Shown: piece by piece, positions 1-5,695 of the stretch | Position numbering within the stretch: the stretch's first letter is position 1 | Layout of the letters: each line of letters starts with the position of its first letter | Assembly (NCBI GenBank): GCA_905200565.1 | Contig: CAJKKX010000152.1 | Coordinates: forward strand, 1-6,127 | Reading direction: 5' to 3' | DNA: 6,127 nt | From: an uncultured Lachnospiraceae bacterium | Lineage (GTDB): Bacteria; Bacillota_A; Clostridia; Lachnospirales; Lachnospiraceae | The notes under the pieces: generated by a model | What the model was told of the DNA's origin: nothing | Seen by the model: the letters and a program-made list of their open reading frames with translations, nothing else | The model's database searches: none | Made by a program: the position numbers and the translations under genes

Positions 1-2
1 CC

Positions 3-494
3 GCCGTTACCCTCTTTTTTGGCGTGGGAGAATTGTTTGAGCACTATGCAGTCGGCCGCTCCCGCAAATCAATCGCCGCGTTATCTGAAATCCGGCCGGA
101 TACCGCCAATCTTTTGCTGCCGGACGGAGCCACGCAGCAAGTTTCCGCGCAAGGGGTGGAAGTAGGCGCAACACTGCAAATTTTGCCCTTTGAGCGCATC
201 CCGCTCGATGGCGTGGTGCTTTCCGGCGAAAGCACGGTGGACGCCTCCGCCATTACTGGCGAAAGCGCCCCGCAAAATGCCGGGCCGGAATCTGAATTGC
301 TCAGCGGCATGATTAACGGCCCAGGAACCCTAACGATGCGGGTCGTTAACTCCTATGCACAGTCCGCCGCTTCCCGGATCATTGATATGGTAGAAAATGC
401 CGCCCAGCGCAAAGCGCCAGCGGAACGGCTTGTCACGAAATTTGCAAAGATCTACCCGACCGTAAAAGAGCTGTTTGATACGGTAACCATTTAA
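3..494 (+). pseudogene. Heavy-metal P1B-type ATPase remnant (actuator domain only), 5' end outside window
   Basis: The frame is open from the window edge. It reads a membrane-helix end (AVTLFFGVGELFEHYAVGRS) followed by the GRSRKSI block that precedes the actuator domain in CadA/ZntA/CopA-type metal exporters. The actuator domain follows, with the DGVVLSGESTVDAS stretch and the TGES dephosphorylation loop at 255-266, and then the KAPAERLVTKFAKIY block up to about 455. In intact family members this block runs into YTP-V-V and the next membrane helix. Here it reads PTVKELFDTVTI and stops at 492-494. The DKTGT phosphorylation site, the nucleotide-binding domain, the metal-binding membrane helices and the GDGxND hinge are all missing, so the product cannot pump metal. 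Whether the missing 5' end is intact cannot be seen. The ending could come from a deletion that fused the ATPase to the tail of another gene, since a good terminator follows directly. Codons are rich in GCC and CGC, unlike the sugar operon downstream. The family call is firm; the mechanism of truncation is inference. Confidence 0.82.
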
Positions 495-521
495 GGATAT
501 CATTTATAATCCAGTAAAGAG

Positions 522-562
522 AGGCATGAGGCGCTTTGAAAAGGGCGTTTCGTGCCTTTTTT
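522..562 (+). terminator. Strong Rho-independent terminator after the ATPase remnant
   Basis: The arms AGGCATGAGGCGCTTT (522-537) and AGGGCGTTTCGTGCCT (542-557) pair over 16 bases, counting G-U pairs, around a GAAA tetraloop. A run of six T follows (557-562). The stop codon of the remnant lies 28 bases upstream. The hairpin insulates the sugar operon from upstream transcription. Confidence 0.85.
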
Positions 563-639
563 GCGCTGAAAAAATGCCTGTATTTTATCACAGGGCTTTC
601 TGTGAGCACATTACTGCTTTTTAATTAGCACAAATCCAT

Positions 640-693
640 CACAAAATAATGCTATTTTCGCTGCTCTCTTGTTAAAATTCCACAAAATAATGC
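640..693 (+). repeat. Paired 13-bp direct repeats, candidate activator sites
   Basis: The sequence CACAAAATAATGC occurs perfectly at 640-652 and again at 681-693. The start-to-start distance is 41 bp, close to four helical turns, so both copies face the same side of the DNA. The second copy ends 22 bp upstream of the -35 box. Direct repeats in helical phase upstream of a sugar transport promoter fit binding of an AraC-type activator or response regulator. This role is inference from layout. Confidence 0.5.
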
Positions 694-715
694 GAGTGTT
701 TTTGATTTTTGTCTA

Positions 716-745
716 GTGACATACACGGTACTTTTGTGTTATAGT
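716..745 (+). promoter_or_regulatory. Sigma-A-like promoter of the chvE operon
   Basis: A -35 box GTGACA (716-721) matches TTGACA in five of six bases. A -10 box TATAGT (740-745) matches TATAAT in five of six bases. The spacer is 18 bp. Transcription would start near 752, giving a leader of about 40 bases that contains the chvE ribosome binding site. No other promoter of similar quality is seen between the upstream terminator and chvE. Confidence 0.65.
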
Positions 746-791
746 CAAAATACCGAAAACGGAATAAAATTGTAAACGGAGGAAATGCAAA

Positions 792-1844
792 ATGAACAAA
801 AAACTTTTAACAGCAGCTCTCGCAGCTACAATGCTGGCAGGTCTTGGACTTACCGCTGGTGCAGAAGGTGAAACGATCGGCGTTGCAATGCCGACACAGG
901 ATCTTCAGAGATGGAACCAGGACGGCGAAAACATGAAGGCTCAGCTGGAAGAAAAAGGCTACGTAGTAGACCTTCAGTATGCAGGAAATGATTCCGCTAC
1001 ACAGGCTTCCCAGATCGAGAACATGATCGCTAACGGCGACCAGCTTCTGGTTGTTGCTTCCATCGACGGCGACTCCCTTGGAACCGTTCTTGCACAGGCA
1101 AAAGAAGCAGGCATCCCGGTTATCGCATATGACCGTCTGATCATGAACACGGATGCAGTTTCCTACTATGCAACCTTCGATAACTACCTGGTAGGTAAGA
1201 CACAGGGTGAATTCCTTGTAGACGCTCTGGATCTTGAGAACCAGGACGGACCGTTCAACATTGAAATGGTAACAGGCGACCCGGGCGACAACAACGTAAA
1301 CTTCTTCTTCGGCGGCGCTATGGACGTTCTTCAGCCGTACATCGATGCAGGTAAGCTGGTTGTTCCGTCTGGTCAGATGACAAAAGATGAAGTAGCTACC
1401 CTCAACTGGGCAACTGACGCTGCACAGTCCAGATTCGAGAACATCCTGTCCTCCAACTATGCAGACGGCACGACTCTTCACGCAGTGCTTGCTTCCAACG
1501 ACTCCACAGCACTTGGCGTTGTGAACGCTCTGGCAGCTAACTACACTGGCGAGTACCCGATCATCACCGGTCAGGACTGCGACATCGCAAACGTTCCGCA
1601 CATCGTTGACGGCACACAGGCTATGTCCGTATTCAAGGATACCCGTGCTCTGGCATCCAAGGTTGTTGAAATGGTTGACGCTATCATCACAGGGGCTGAG
1701 GTTCCGGTAAACGATACTGAGACATATGACAACGGCACAGGCGTTATCCCGTCATTCCTTTGCGAGCCGACAGCAGTTACCGCTGACAACTACAAAGAGA
1801 TCCTGATCGATTCCGGTTACTACACAGAGGATCAGATCCAGTAA
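792..1844 (+). CDS. chvE: ChvE-type multiple-monosaccharide ABC transporter substrate-binding protein
   Basis: This 350-residue protein is the extracellular sugar-capturing part of an ABC importer. ChvE-family proteins bind monosaccharides such as glucose, galactose and arabinose. Family blocks run the full length: [17 protein letters not shown] near residue 29, [43 protein letters not shown], a GDPGDNN turn, [24 protein letters not shown] and the C-terminal [11 protein letters not shown]. The start ATG is preceded by GGAGG (778-782) at 9 bases. The N-terminus is a signal peptide (KK, hydrophobic core, A22-G23-A24 as a signal peptidase I site). The usual lipobox LAGC reads LAGL at residues 15-18, so no lipid anchor is expected. 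Codon use is strongly biased (AAC, GAC and TTC favoured), which suggests high expression. It is first in an operon with mmsA and mmsB. The family is sure; the exact sugar is not. Confidence 0.95.
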   Translation: MNKKLLTAALAATMLAGLGLTAGAEGETIGVAMPTQDLQRWNQDGENMKAQLEEKGYVVDLQYAGNDSATQASQIENMIANGDQLLVVASIDGDSLGTVLAQAKEAGIPVIAYDRLIMNTDAVSYYATFDNYLVGKTQGEFLVDALDLENQDGPFNIEMVTGDPGDNNVNFFFGGAMDVLQPYIDAGKLVVPSGQMTKDEVATLNWATDAAQSRFENILSSNYADGTTLHAVLASNDSTALGVVNALAANYTGEYPIITGQDCDIANVPHIVDGTQAMSVFKDTRALASKVVEMVDAIITGAEVPVNDTETYDNGTGVIPSFLCEPTAVTADNYKEILIDSGYYTEDQIQ

Positions 1845-1868
1845 GACATACACAGCAGAAAGTCTTAT

Positions 1869-1898
1869 ACAGGCGGGCCTTTCGCCCGCCTGTTCTTT
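1869..1898 (+). terminator. Intercistronic hairpin between chvE and mmsA (attenuator or mRNA-stabilising)
   Basis: A perfect 10-bp GC-rich stem, ACAGGCGGGC (1869-1878) and GCCCGCCTGT (1884-1893), closes a CTTTC loop. The tail is TCTTT, a broken T-run, so termination is probably partial. It lies 25 bases after the chvE stop and 40 bases before the mmsA start. Such hairpins after binding-protein genes commonly raise the binding protein above the membrane components, by partial termination or by protecting the upstream mRNA. Confidence 0.75.
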
Positions 1899-1919
1899 AG
1901 TGATTGATAAGAAAAGTTT

Positions 1920-1935
1920 GGAGGGAGCAATTTTG
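1920..1935 (+). promoter_or_regulatory. Ribosome binding site fixing a TTG start for mmsA
   Basis: GGAGGGAG (1920-1927) lies 8 bases, measured from GGAGG, before TTG at 1933-1935. Translation from this TTG gives [20 protein letters not shown], the normal start of GguA-type proteins. The in-frame GTG at 1900 would add 11 residues, has no binding site of its own, and would put this ribosome binding site inside the coding region. It also lies directly after the hairpin. Confidence 0.8.
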
Positions 1936-3471
1936 GCAAAGATACTACTGGAAATGAAAAATATCACCAAAACATTCCCCGGTGTGAAAGCGCTTGACAA
2001 CGTAAATCTTCAGGTAGAGGAGGGCGAGATCCACGCGCTCGTCGGCGAGAACGGAGCGGGCAAATCCACTCTGATGAACGTGCTCTCCGGCGTTTATCCC
2101 TTCGGTTCCTATGAAGGCGATATCATCTACAACGGCGATATATGTAAATTCCATCATATTAAAGAGAGTGAAGAAAAAGGGATTGTTATTATTCACCAGG
2201 AGCTTGCGCTGATTCCGTACATGTCGATCGGCGAGAACATGTTCCTGGGAAATGAACGCGGAAAAAAAGCTTCTATCAACTGGGACGAGACCTATGGGGA
2301 AGCTGAAAAATATATGAGACAGGTGGGACTGACGGAATCCTCCCGCACACTGATCAAGGACATCGGCGTCGGCAAGCAGCAGCTTGTGGAAATCGCAAAG
2401 GCGCTTGCGAAGAATGCGAAGCTTCTGATCCTGGACGAGCCGACGTCTTCCCTGAACGAGACGGATTCAAAGGCGCTGCTCGACCTGCTTCTGAAATTTA
2501 AAAAAGAGGGAATGACCTGTATCATTATCACGCACAAGCTGAACGAGGTTTCCTATGTGGCGGATAAGATTACCGTCATTCGCGATGGTGCCACGATTGA
2601 GACGCTGGTGAAGGGCGTGGACGAATTTACCGAGGACCGCATCATTAAGGGCATGGTCGGACGTGAGATCGCAGACCGTTTCCCGAAACGCCACAATGTA
2701 AAGATCGGCGAAGTCAATATGGAAGTGAAAAACTGGACGGTCTATCACCCTGTTTATAGTGAGCGCAAGGTAGTGGACAACGTTTCCATCAAGGTGCGCA
2801 AGGGCGAGGTAGTCGGGATCTCCGGTCTGATGGGCGCCGGACGTACCGAGCTTGCAAAGAGTGTTTTTGGAAAAAGCTATGGAGCAAACATCAGCGGAAC
2901 GCTTCTGCTGAACGGCAAAGAGGTGCATTTAAAGAATGCGCGTGACGCGATTCATCACAAGCTTGCATATGTGACGGAGGACCGCAAGGGCGACGGACTG
3001 ATCCTTTCTAATTCGATCAAGACAAACACGACGCTGGCAAACCTGGAGGGCGTCAGCGACGGCGTGGTTATCGACAAGGATAAGGAATATGCGGTAGCCG
3101 TGGAATATAAGGAAAAGCTGAAAACGAAGTGTCCGACAGTGGAACAGAACGTCGGAAACTTAAGCGGCGGAAACCAGCAGAAGGTGCTTCTGGCAAAGTG
3201 GATGTTCGCAGACCCGGATATTCTGATCCTGGACGAACCGACCAGAGGTATCGACGTCGGTGCAAAATACGAGATTTACTGTATCATCAATGATCTGGTA
3301 GCGGCGGAAAAATCAGTGATCATGATTTCCTCCGAGCTTCCGGAGGTATTGGGAATGTCAGACAGAATCTATGTCATGAACGAGGGAAGGATCGCCGGCG
3401 AGCTGACGCAGGCGGAGGCGACGCAGGAGAAGATTATGGCATGTATTCTGAAGTCGAGTAAAGGAGAGTAA
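1933..3471 (+). CDS. mmsA: Multiple-monosaccharide ABC transporter ATP-binding protein (double ATPase, GguA/MmsA type)
   Basis: This 512-residue cytoplasmic ATPase powers sugar import. It has two fused nucleotide-binding domains, as in RbsA, MglA and AraG. Domain 1 has Walker [10 protein letters not shown] (38-46), the Q-loop Gln in HQE (89), a degenerate signature [15 protein letters not shown] (144-158), Walker B LLILDEP (164-170) and the switch His in ITHKLNE (201). Domain 2 has the degenerate Walker A GAGRTE (301-306, Arg for Lys), a full signature LSGGNQQK (410-417), Walker [12 protein letters not shown] (431-441) and SSELPE in place of the switch His. This asymmetry is normal for the sugar family. 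The opening [17 protein letters not shown] style and the neighbours point to the ChvE-GguA-GguB system. It starts at TTG 1933, as its ribosome binding site shows. Its 3' end carries the ribosome binding site of mmsB, so the two genes are probably translationally coupled. Confidence 0.94.
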   Translation: MAKILLEMKNITKTFPGVKALDNVNLQVEEGEIHALVGENGAGKSTLMNVLSGVYPFGSYEGDIIYNGDICKFHHIKESEEKGIVIIHQELALIPYMSIGENMFLGNERGKKASINWDETYGEAEKYMRQVGLTESSRTLIKDIGVGKQQLVEIAKALAKNAKLLILDEPTSSLNETDSKALLDLLLKFKKEGMTCIIITHKLNEVSYVADKITVIRDGATIETLVKGVDEFTEDRIIKGMVGREIADRFPKRHNVKIGEVNMEVKNWTVYHPVYSERKVVDNVSIKVRKGEVVGISGLMGAGRTELAKSVFGKSYGANISGTLLLNGKEVHLKNARDAIHHKLAYVTEDRKGDGLILSNSIKTNTTLANLEGVSDGVVIDKDKEYAVAVEYKEKLKTKCPTVEQNVGNLSGGNQQKVLLAKWMFADPDILILDEPTRGIDVGAKYEIYCIINDLVAAEKSVIMISSELPEVLGMSDRIYVMNEGRIAGELTQAEATQEKIMACILKSSKGE

Positions 3472-3474
3472 GAG

Positions 3475-4650
3475 ATGAATAGCGCAAAAGTAAGAGATTT
3501 TATCACAAAATATACCATGATAATTGTATTGGTGCTGGTAACACTGTTCTTCACCTGGGGCACACAGGGCAAGATCCTGTTCCCGCAGAATATTACAAAC
3601 CTCATTTCACAGAACGCTTACGTGTTCGTTCTGGCAACCGGTATGCTGCTCTGTATCTTAACCGGCGGCAACATCGACCTTTCCGTTGGTTCCGTTGTCT
3701 GCTTCGTCGGCGCGGTAGGCGGTGTTCTTATGGAAAACATGGGCGTTCCGGTTTTCGCTGCAGTCATTCTGATGCTGCTCCTCGGCGCTCTGATCGGCGC
3801 ATGGCAGGCGTTCTGGATCGCATTTTTCCGCATCCCGCCTTTCATCACCACCCTGTCCGGTATGCTTGTATTCCGCGGACTTTCCAACGTGGTGCTCGGC
3901 GGTAAGACGCTCCCGATCAAATCGGAGACCTTTACCGTACTGTTCGGCGGCGGCGCAAACTGCTACGTTCCGGATTTCCTTGGCGGCGGAGAGGGCTTAA
4001 ACCGCGTGGCGATGGCGGCAGGTATTATCGCATGTCTGATTTACATATTCGTGACGGTGCGCGGCCATATGAACCGTAAGAAAAAAGGCTACGAGACAGG
4101 AAATGTCGTTGCAATGTACATAAAAATGATCATTATCTGCGCAGTTATCATGTTTTTAACTGTCAAGCTTGCGCAGCACAAGGGTATCCCGACCTCCCTC
4201 GTATGGGTACTGATCGTGGTACTGATCTACGGCTATATCACAAGCAAGACGACCATCGGACGTTATTTCTACGCAGTCGGCGGCAACGAGAAGGCGACAA
4301 AGCTTTCCGGTATCAACACCGATATGGTTTACTTTATCGCTTACACAAACATGGGTCTTCTTTCTGCACTGGCAGGTATGCTTACCATCGCGCGTCTGAC
4401 CTCCGCACAGCCGACCTACGGTCAGAACTACGAGATGGATGCAATCGGCTCCTGCTTTATCGGCGGCGCTTCCGCATACGGCGGAATCGGTACCGTGCCG
4501 GGCGTTATCGTCGGTGCGCTTCTTATGGGTATCATCAACCAGGGTATGTCTATCATGGGCACCGACCAGAACATGCAGAAGGTTGTAAAAGGTCTTGTGC
4601 TTCTGGCAGCCGTTATCTTCGACGTAGTATCCAAGAAGAAATCTTCCTAA
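3475..4650 (+). CDS. mmsB: Multiple-monosaccharide ABC transporter permease (GguB/MmsB type)
   Basis: This 391-residue membrane protein forms the sugar channel and couples to MmsA. It shows the BPD_transp_2 hallmarks GGNIDLSVGS (64-73), IPPFITTLSGMLVFRGL (120-136), the ATPase-coupling loop GRYFYAVGGNEKATKLSGI (262-280) and DAIGSCFIGGASAYGGIGTV (322-341). About ten hydrophobic segments are visible, roughly at 14-28, 48-63, 72-87, 92-112, 122-140, 178-195, 214-230, 240-256, 285-308, 338-358 and 368-386 (one may not span). The polar stretch MNRKKKGYETGN (199-210) between segments is a feature of the longer GguB-type permeases compared with RbsC. The start ATG lies three bases after the mmsA stop. 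Its ribosome binding site AAGGAGAG (3461-3468) sits inside the end of mmsA. It is the last gene of the operon, and no second permease is present, so the channel is presumably a homodimer. Confidence 0.94.
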   Translation: MNSAKVRDFITKYTMIIVLVLVTLFFTWGTQGKILFPQNITNLISQNAYVFVLATGMLLCILTGGNIDLSVGSVVCFVGAVGGVLMENMGVPVFAAVILMLLLGALIGAWQAFWIAFFRIPPFITTLSGMLVFRGLSNVVLGGKTLPIKSETFTVLFGGGANCYVPDFLGGGEGLNRVAMAAGIIACLIYIFVTVRGHMNRKKKGYETGNVVAMYIKMIIICAVIMFLTVKLAQHKGIPTSLVWVLIVVLIYGYITSKTTIGRYFYAVGGNEKATKLSGINTDMVYFIAYTNMGLLSALAGMLTIARLTSAQPTYGQNYEMDAIGSCFIGGASAYGGIGTVPGVIVGALLMGIINQGMSIMGTDQNMQKVVKGLVLLAAVIFDVVSKKKSS

Positions 4651-4673
4651 AAAGTTCAGATAGTGTTTATTGG

Positions 4674-4712
4674 AGCTGCCGTACCGGGCAAACAGCGGGT
4701 GCGGCAGCTTTT
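4674..4712 (+). terminator. Rho-independent terminator of the chvE-mmsA-mmsB operon
   Basis: The arms AGCTGCCGTACC (4674-4685) and GGTGCGGCAGCT (4698-4709) form a 12-bp stem with one G-U pair and a 12-base loop. The T-run (4709-4712) is only four bases, so some read-through towards the merR-like gene is possible. Confidence 0.75.
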
Positions 4713-4747
4713 CCTATGCAAATATTGTCTAAAAATAGCAAAATATT

Positions 4748-4779
4748 TTTATGCGAAGATTGCATAAATATGATATAAT
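4748..4779 (+). promoter_or_regulatory. Extended -10 promoter of the merR-like gene with an adjacent palindrome
   Basis: TGATATAAT (4771-4779) is an extended -10 with a perfect TATAAT. No good -35 box lies at 17 bp. A perfect inverted repeat TTTATGC-N7-GCATAAA (4748-4768) ends 5 bp upstream of the -10, where MerR-family operators usually lie (the -35/-10 spacer). Autoregulation by the downstream protein is a reasonable inference. Confidence 0.6.
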
Positions 4780-4812
4780 ATATGTAGAAAACTGAATATG
4801 GAGGGAAGTATT

Positions 4813-5361
4813 GTGGAGGAGCAGCGCTATCTGATTTCCGATGCGGCAAAGATGGTCGCAGTGGAAGCCCATGTTCTCCGCTATTGGGAAGACGAGCTTG
4901 AAATTCCCATCGGCAGAACAGAGCTGGGGCACCGATACTACACCCGAGAAAATATTGAGATTTTTCAAAATGTGAAGAAACTGAAGGAAGAGGGGCTGCA
5001 GCTGAAGGCAATAAAGGCAGTCCTGCAAAGCACGAATTACAGACCGGAGGAGAAAATACAACAGGAGCAGTCGGCGGCAGAACAGACATCCCTGATAGAA
5101 ATGCAGAATAACGCAGAAAAGCTTCGTCAGTTTAAGGAGTTAGTGGAGGAGATCGTAGAGCGAGTTGTAAAAGACAACAATGAGGAACTGCAGAGCCGGC
5201 TTGAAGAATCTATGGCGAAAGAGACAGATTATCTTCTGCGTATGCAGGAAAAGCATGAGGAAGAACGTTTCCGGCGGCTGGATGAGATTATCCGGGCGCA
5301 TCAGAAGGTGGCGGCAGCACGGGAGAAGCGCAGCTTCTGGGACATGCTCAGGCGAAGGTAA
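4813..5361 (+). CDS. MerR-type helix-turn-helix protein with long coiled coil (RacA-like layout)
   Basis: This 182-residue protein opens with a MerR-family winged helix-turn-helix: YLISDAAKMVAVEAHVLRYW (6-25), a wing with GRTELGHRYYT (34-44), and the second helical pair IEIFQNVKKLKEEGLQLKAI (48-67). From about 80 to 170 it is a highly charged, Glu/Lys/Arg-rich helix typical of a coiled coil. It ends in a basic aromatic tail, KRSFWDMLRRR. There is no visible effector domain and no cysteine for metal sensing. The start is GTG 4813, because GGAGGG (4800-4805) lies 7 bases upstream. The ATG at 4798 has no ribosome binding site and overlaps this one. Size and layout resemble RacA, the Bacillus chromosome-anchoring protein, and related HTH/coiled-coil proteins. 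Dimerisation through the coil is likely. A classical transcription regulator remains possible. It has its own promoter and is probably unrelated to the sugar operon. Codon use is less biased than in chvE. Confidence 0.85.
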   Translation: MEEQRYLISDAAKMVAVEAHVLRYWEDELEIPIGRTELGHRYYTRENIEIFQNVKKLKEEGLQLKAIKAVLQSTNYRPEEKIQQEQSAAEQTSLIEMQNNAEKLRQFKELVEEIVERVVKDNNEELQSRLEESMAKETDYLLRMQEKHEEERFRRLDEIIRAHQKVAAAREKRSFWDMLRRR

Positions 5362-5379
5362 GGAGACTGTTTCGAGCAT

Positions 5380-5406
5380 AAAAATCAGGGCGTGCAAAGC
5401 ACGCCC
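5380..5406 (-). terminator. Terminator of the ferredoxin gene
   Basis: A perfect 8-bp stem, GGGCGTGC (5388-5395) and GCACGCCC (5399-5406), has a three-base loop. Read on the minus strand it is followed by TGATTTTT, a T-run at 5384-5380, placed 24 bases after the ferredoxin stop. On the plus strand the T-run is absent, so it would end merR-like transcripts less efficiently, although the hairpin lies in the convergent gap and may act on both. Confidence 0.78.
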
Positions 5407-5429
5407 CATAATTTCGGTAATTCTCCGGA

Positions 5430-5600
5430 TTATTCAGCAGAGATAGCGCCTGTCGGGCATTCGCTCTCGCAAGTACCGCACTCAAGACATGCATCTGCAT
5501 CGATCACATACTTGCCATCGCCTTCGCTGATAGCTTCTGCCGGACATGCATCTGCGCAGGTTCCGCAGCTTACGCATTCATCAGAAATTACATATGCCAT
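5430..5600 (-). CDS. Small 2[4Fe-4S] ferredoxin, clostridial type
   Basis: This 56-residue cytoplasmic electron carrier has two cluster motifs: C9-x2-C12-x2-C15-x3-C19-P (CVSCGTCADACP) and C38-x2-C41-x2-C44-x3-C48-P (CLECGTCESECP). All eight cysteine ligands are present. The length, internal twofold symmetry and acidic composition match clostridial ferredoxins of about 55 residues, which serve low-potential reactions such as pyruvate:ferredoxin oxidoreductase and hydrogenase. The start ATG (5600-5598) reads MAYVISDECV and is preceded by a near-perfect AAAGGAGG (5617-5610) at 9 bases. The gene is alone on the minus strand, convergent with the merR-like gene and divergent from the rhomboid gene, with its own promoter and terminator. 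Strong signals at both ends suggest high, probably constitutive, expression. The redox partner cannot be told from the neighbours. I leave the symbol blank because several names are used for this family. Confidence 0.95.
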   Translation of the reverse strand: MAYVISDECVSCGTCADACPAEAISEGDGKYVIDADACLECGTCESECPTGAISAE

Positions 5601-5635
5601 AATACTTGTCCTCCTTTAATATTTATTATGACTTC

Positions 5636-5664
5636 ATTCTAATACATAAAAATCAAATATACAA
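5636..5664 (-). promoter_or_regulatory. Probable ferredoxin promoter
   Basis: On the minus strand TTGTAT (5664-5659) serves as a weak -35, followed by a 17-bp spacer and TAGAAT (5641-5636) as -10, which matches in five of six bases. The start point would fall near 5629, about 12 bases before the ribosome binding site. The rhomboid gene must be driven from the same short AT-rich gap on the other strand, but I see no convincing promoter for it. Confidence 0.45.
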
Positions 5665-5695
5665 GTGAAAAATTCAGGAAAGGCAAATAAAATAT

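Larger units (their letters stand above)
563..791 (+). other. Non-coding control region upstream of chvE
   Basis: No credible gene is visible in these roughly 230 AT-rich bases. They hold two 13-bp direct repeats (640-652 and 681-693), a small inverted repeat TCACAG-GGCTTT-CTGTGA (588-605), a sigma-A-like promoter (716-745) and the chvE ribosome binding site. The length and repeat content suggest a regulated promoter. The regulator gene is not in this window. Confidence 0.6.

Noticed and set aside
770..786. Possible CcpA (cre) site, TTGTAAACGGAGGAAAT
   Set aside because: The left half matches the cre consensus, but the right half does not. The match is mostly the ribosome binding site.
745..791. 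Riboswitch or leader-encoded control before chvE
   Set aside because: The predicted leader is only about 40 bases, with no conserved aptamer or terminator/antiterminator pair.
807..1601. 264-codon open frame on the minus strand, opposite chvE
   Set aside because: It is fully antisense to a gene with full-length family similarity. It is Cys- and Val-rich with no recognisable domain, and is explained by the strong codon bias of chvE leaving the opposite frame open.
2467..2928. 153-codon minus-strand frame inside mmsA
   Set aside because: It is antisense shadow of the ATPase, with no ribosome binding site or family features.
4731..4750. Inverted repeat AAAAATA-N6-TATTTTT upstream of the merR promoter
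   Set aside because: It is only A and T in a very AT-rich stretch, so chance is the simpler explanation.
4203..4778. 191-codon plus-strand frame overlapping the end of mmsB
   Set aside because: It is out of frame within a clear permease, extremely Arg/Tyr/Ser-rich with no domain, and runs through the operon terminator and the merR promoter.
4667..5089. 140-codon minus-strand frame over the merR-like gene start
   Set aside because: It covers the operon terminator, the promoter and the HTH-coding region of a recognised gene, and its composition is Pro/Ser/Phe-rich with no domain.
5392..5619. 75-codon plus-strand frame over the ferredoxin gene
   Set aside because: The minus strand encodes a ferredoxin with all eight cluster cysteines, so this frame is a shadow.
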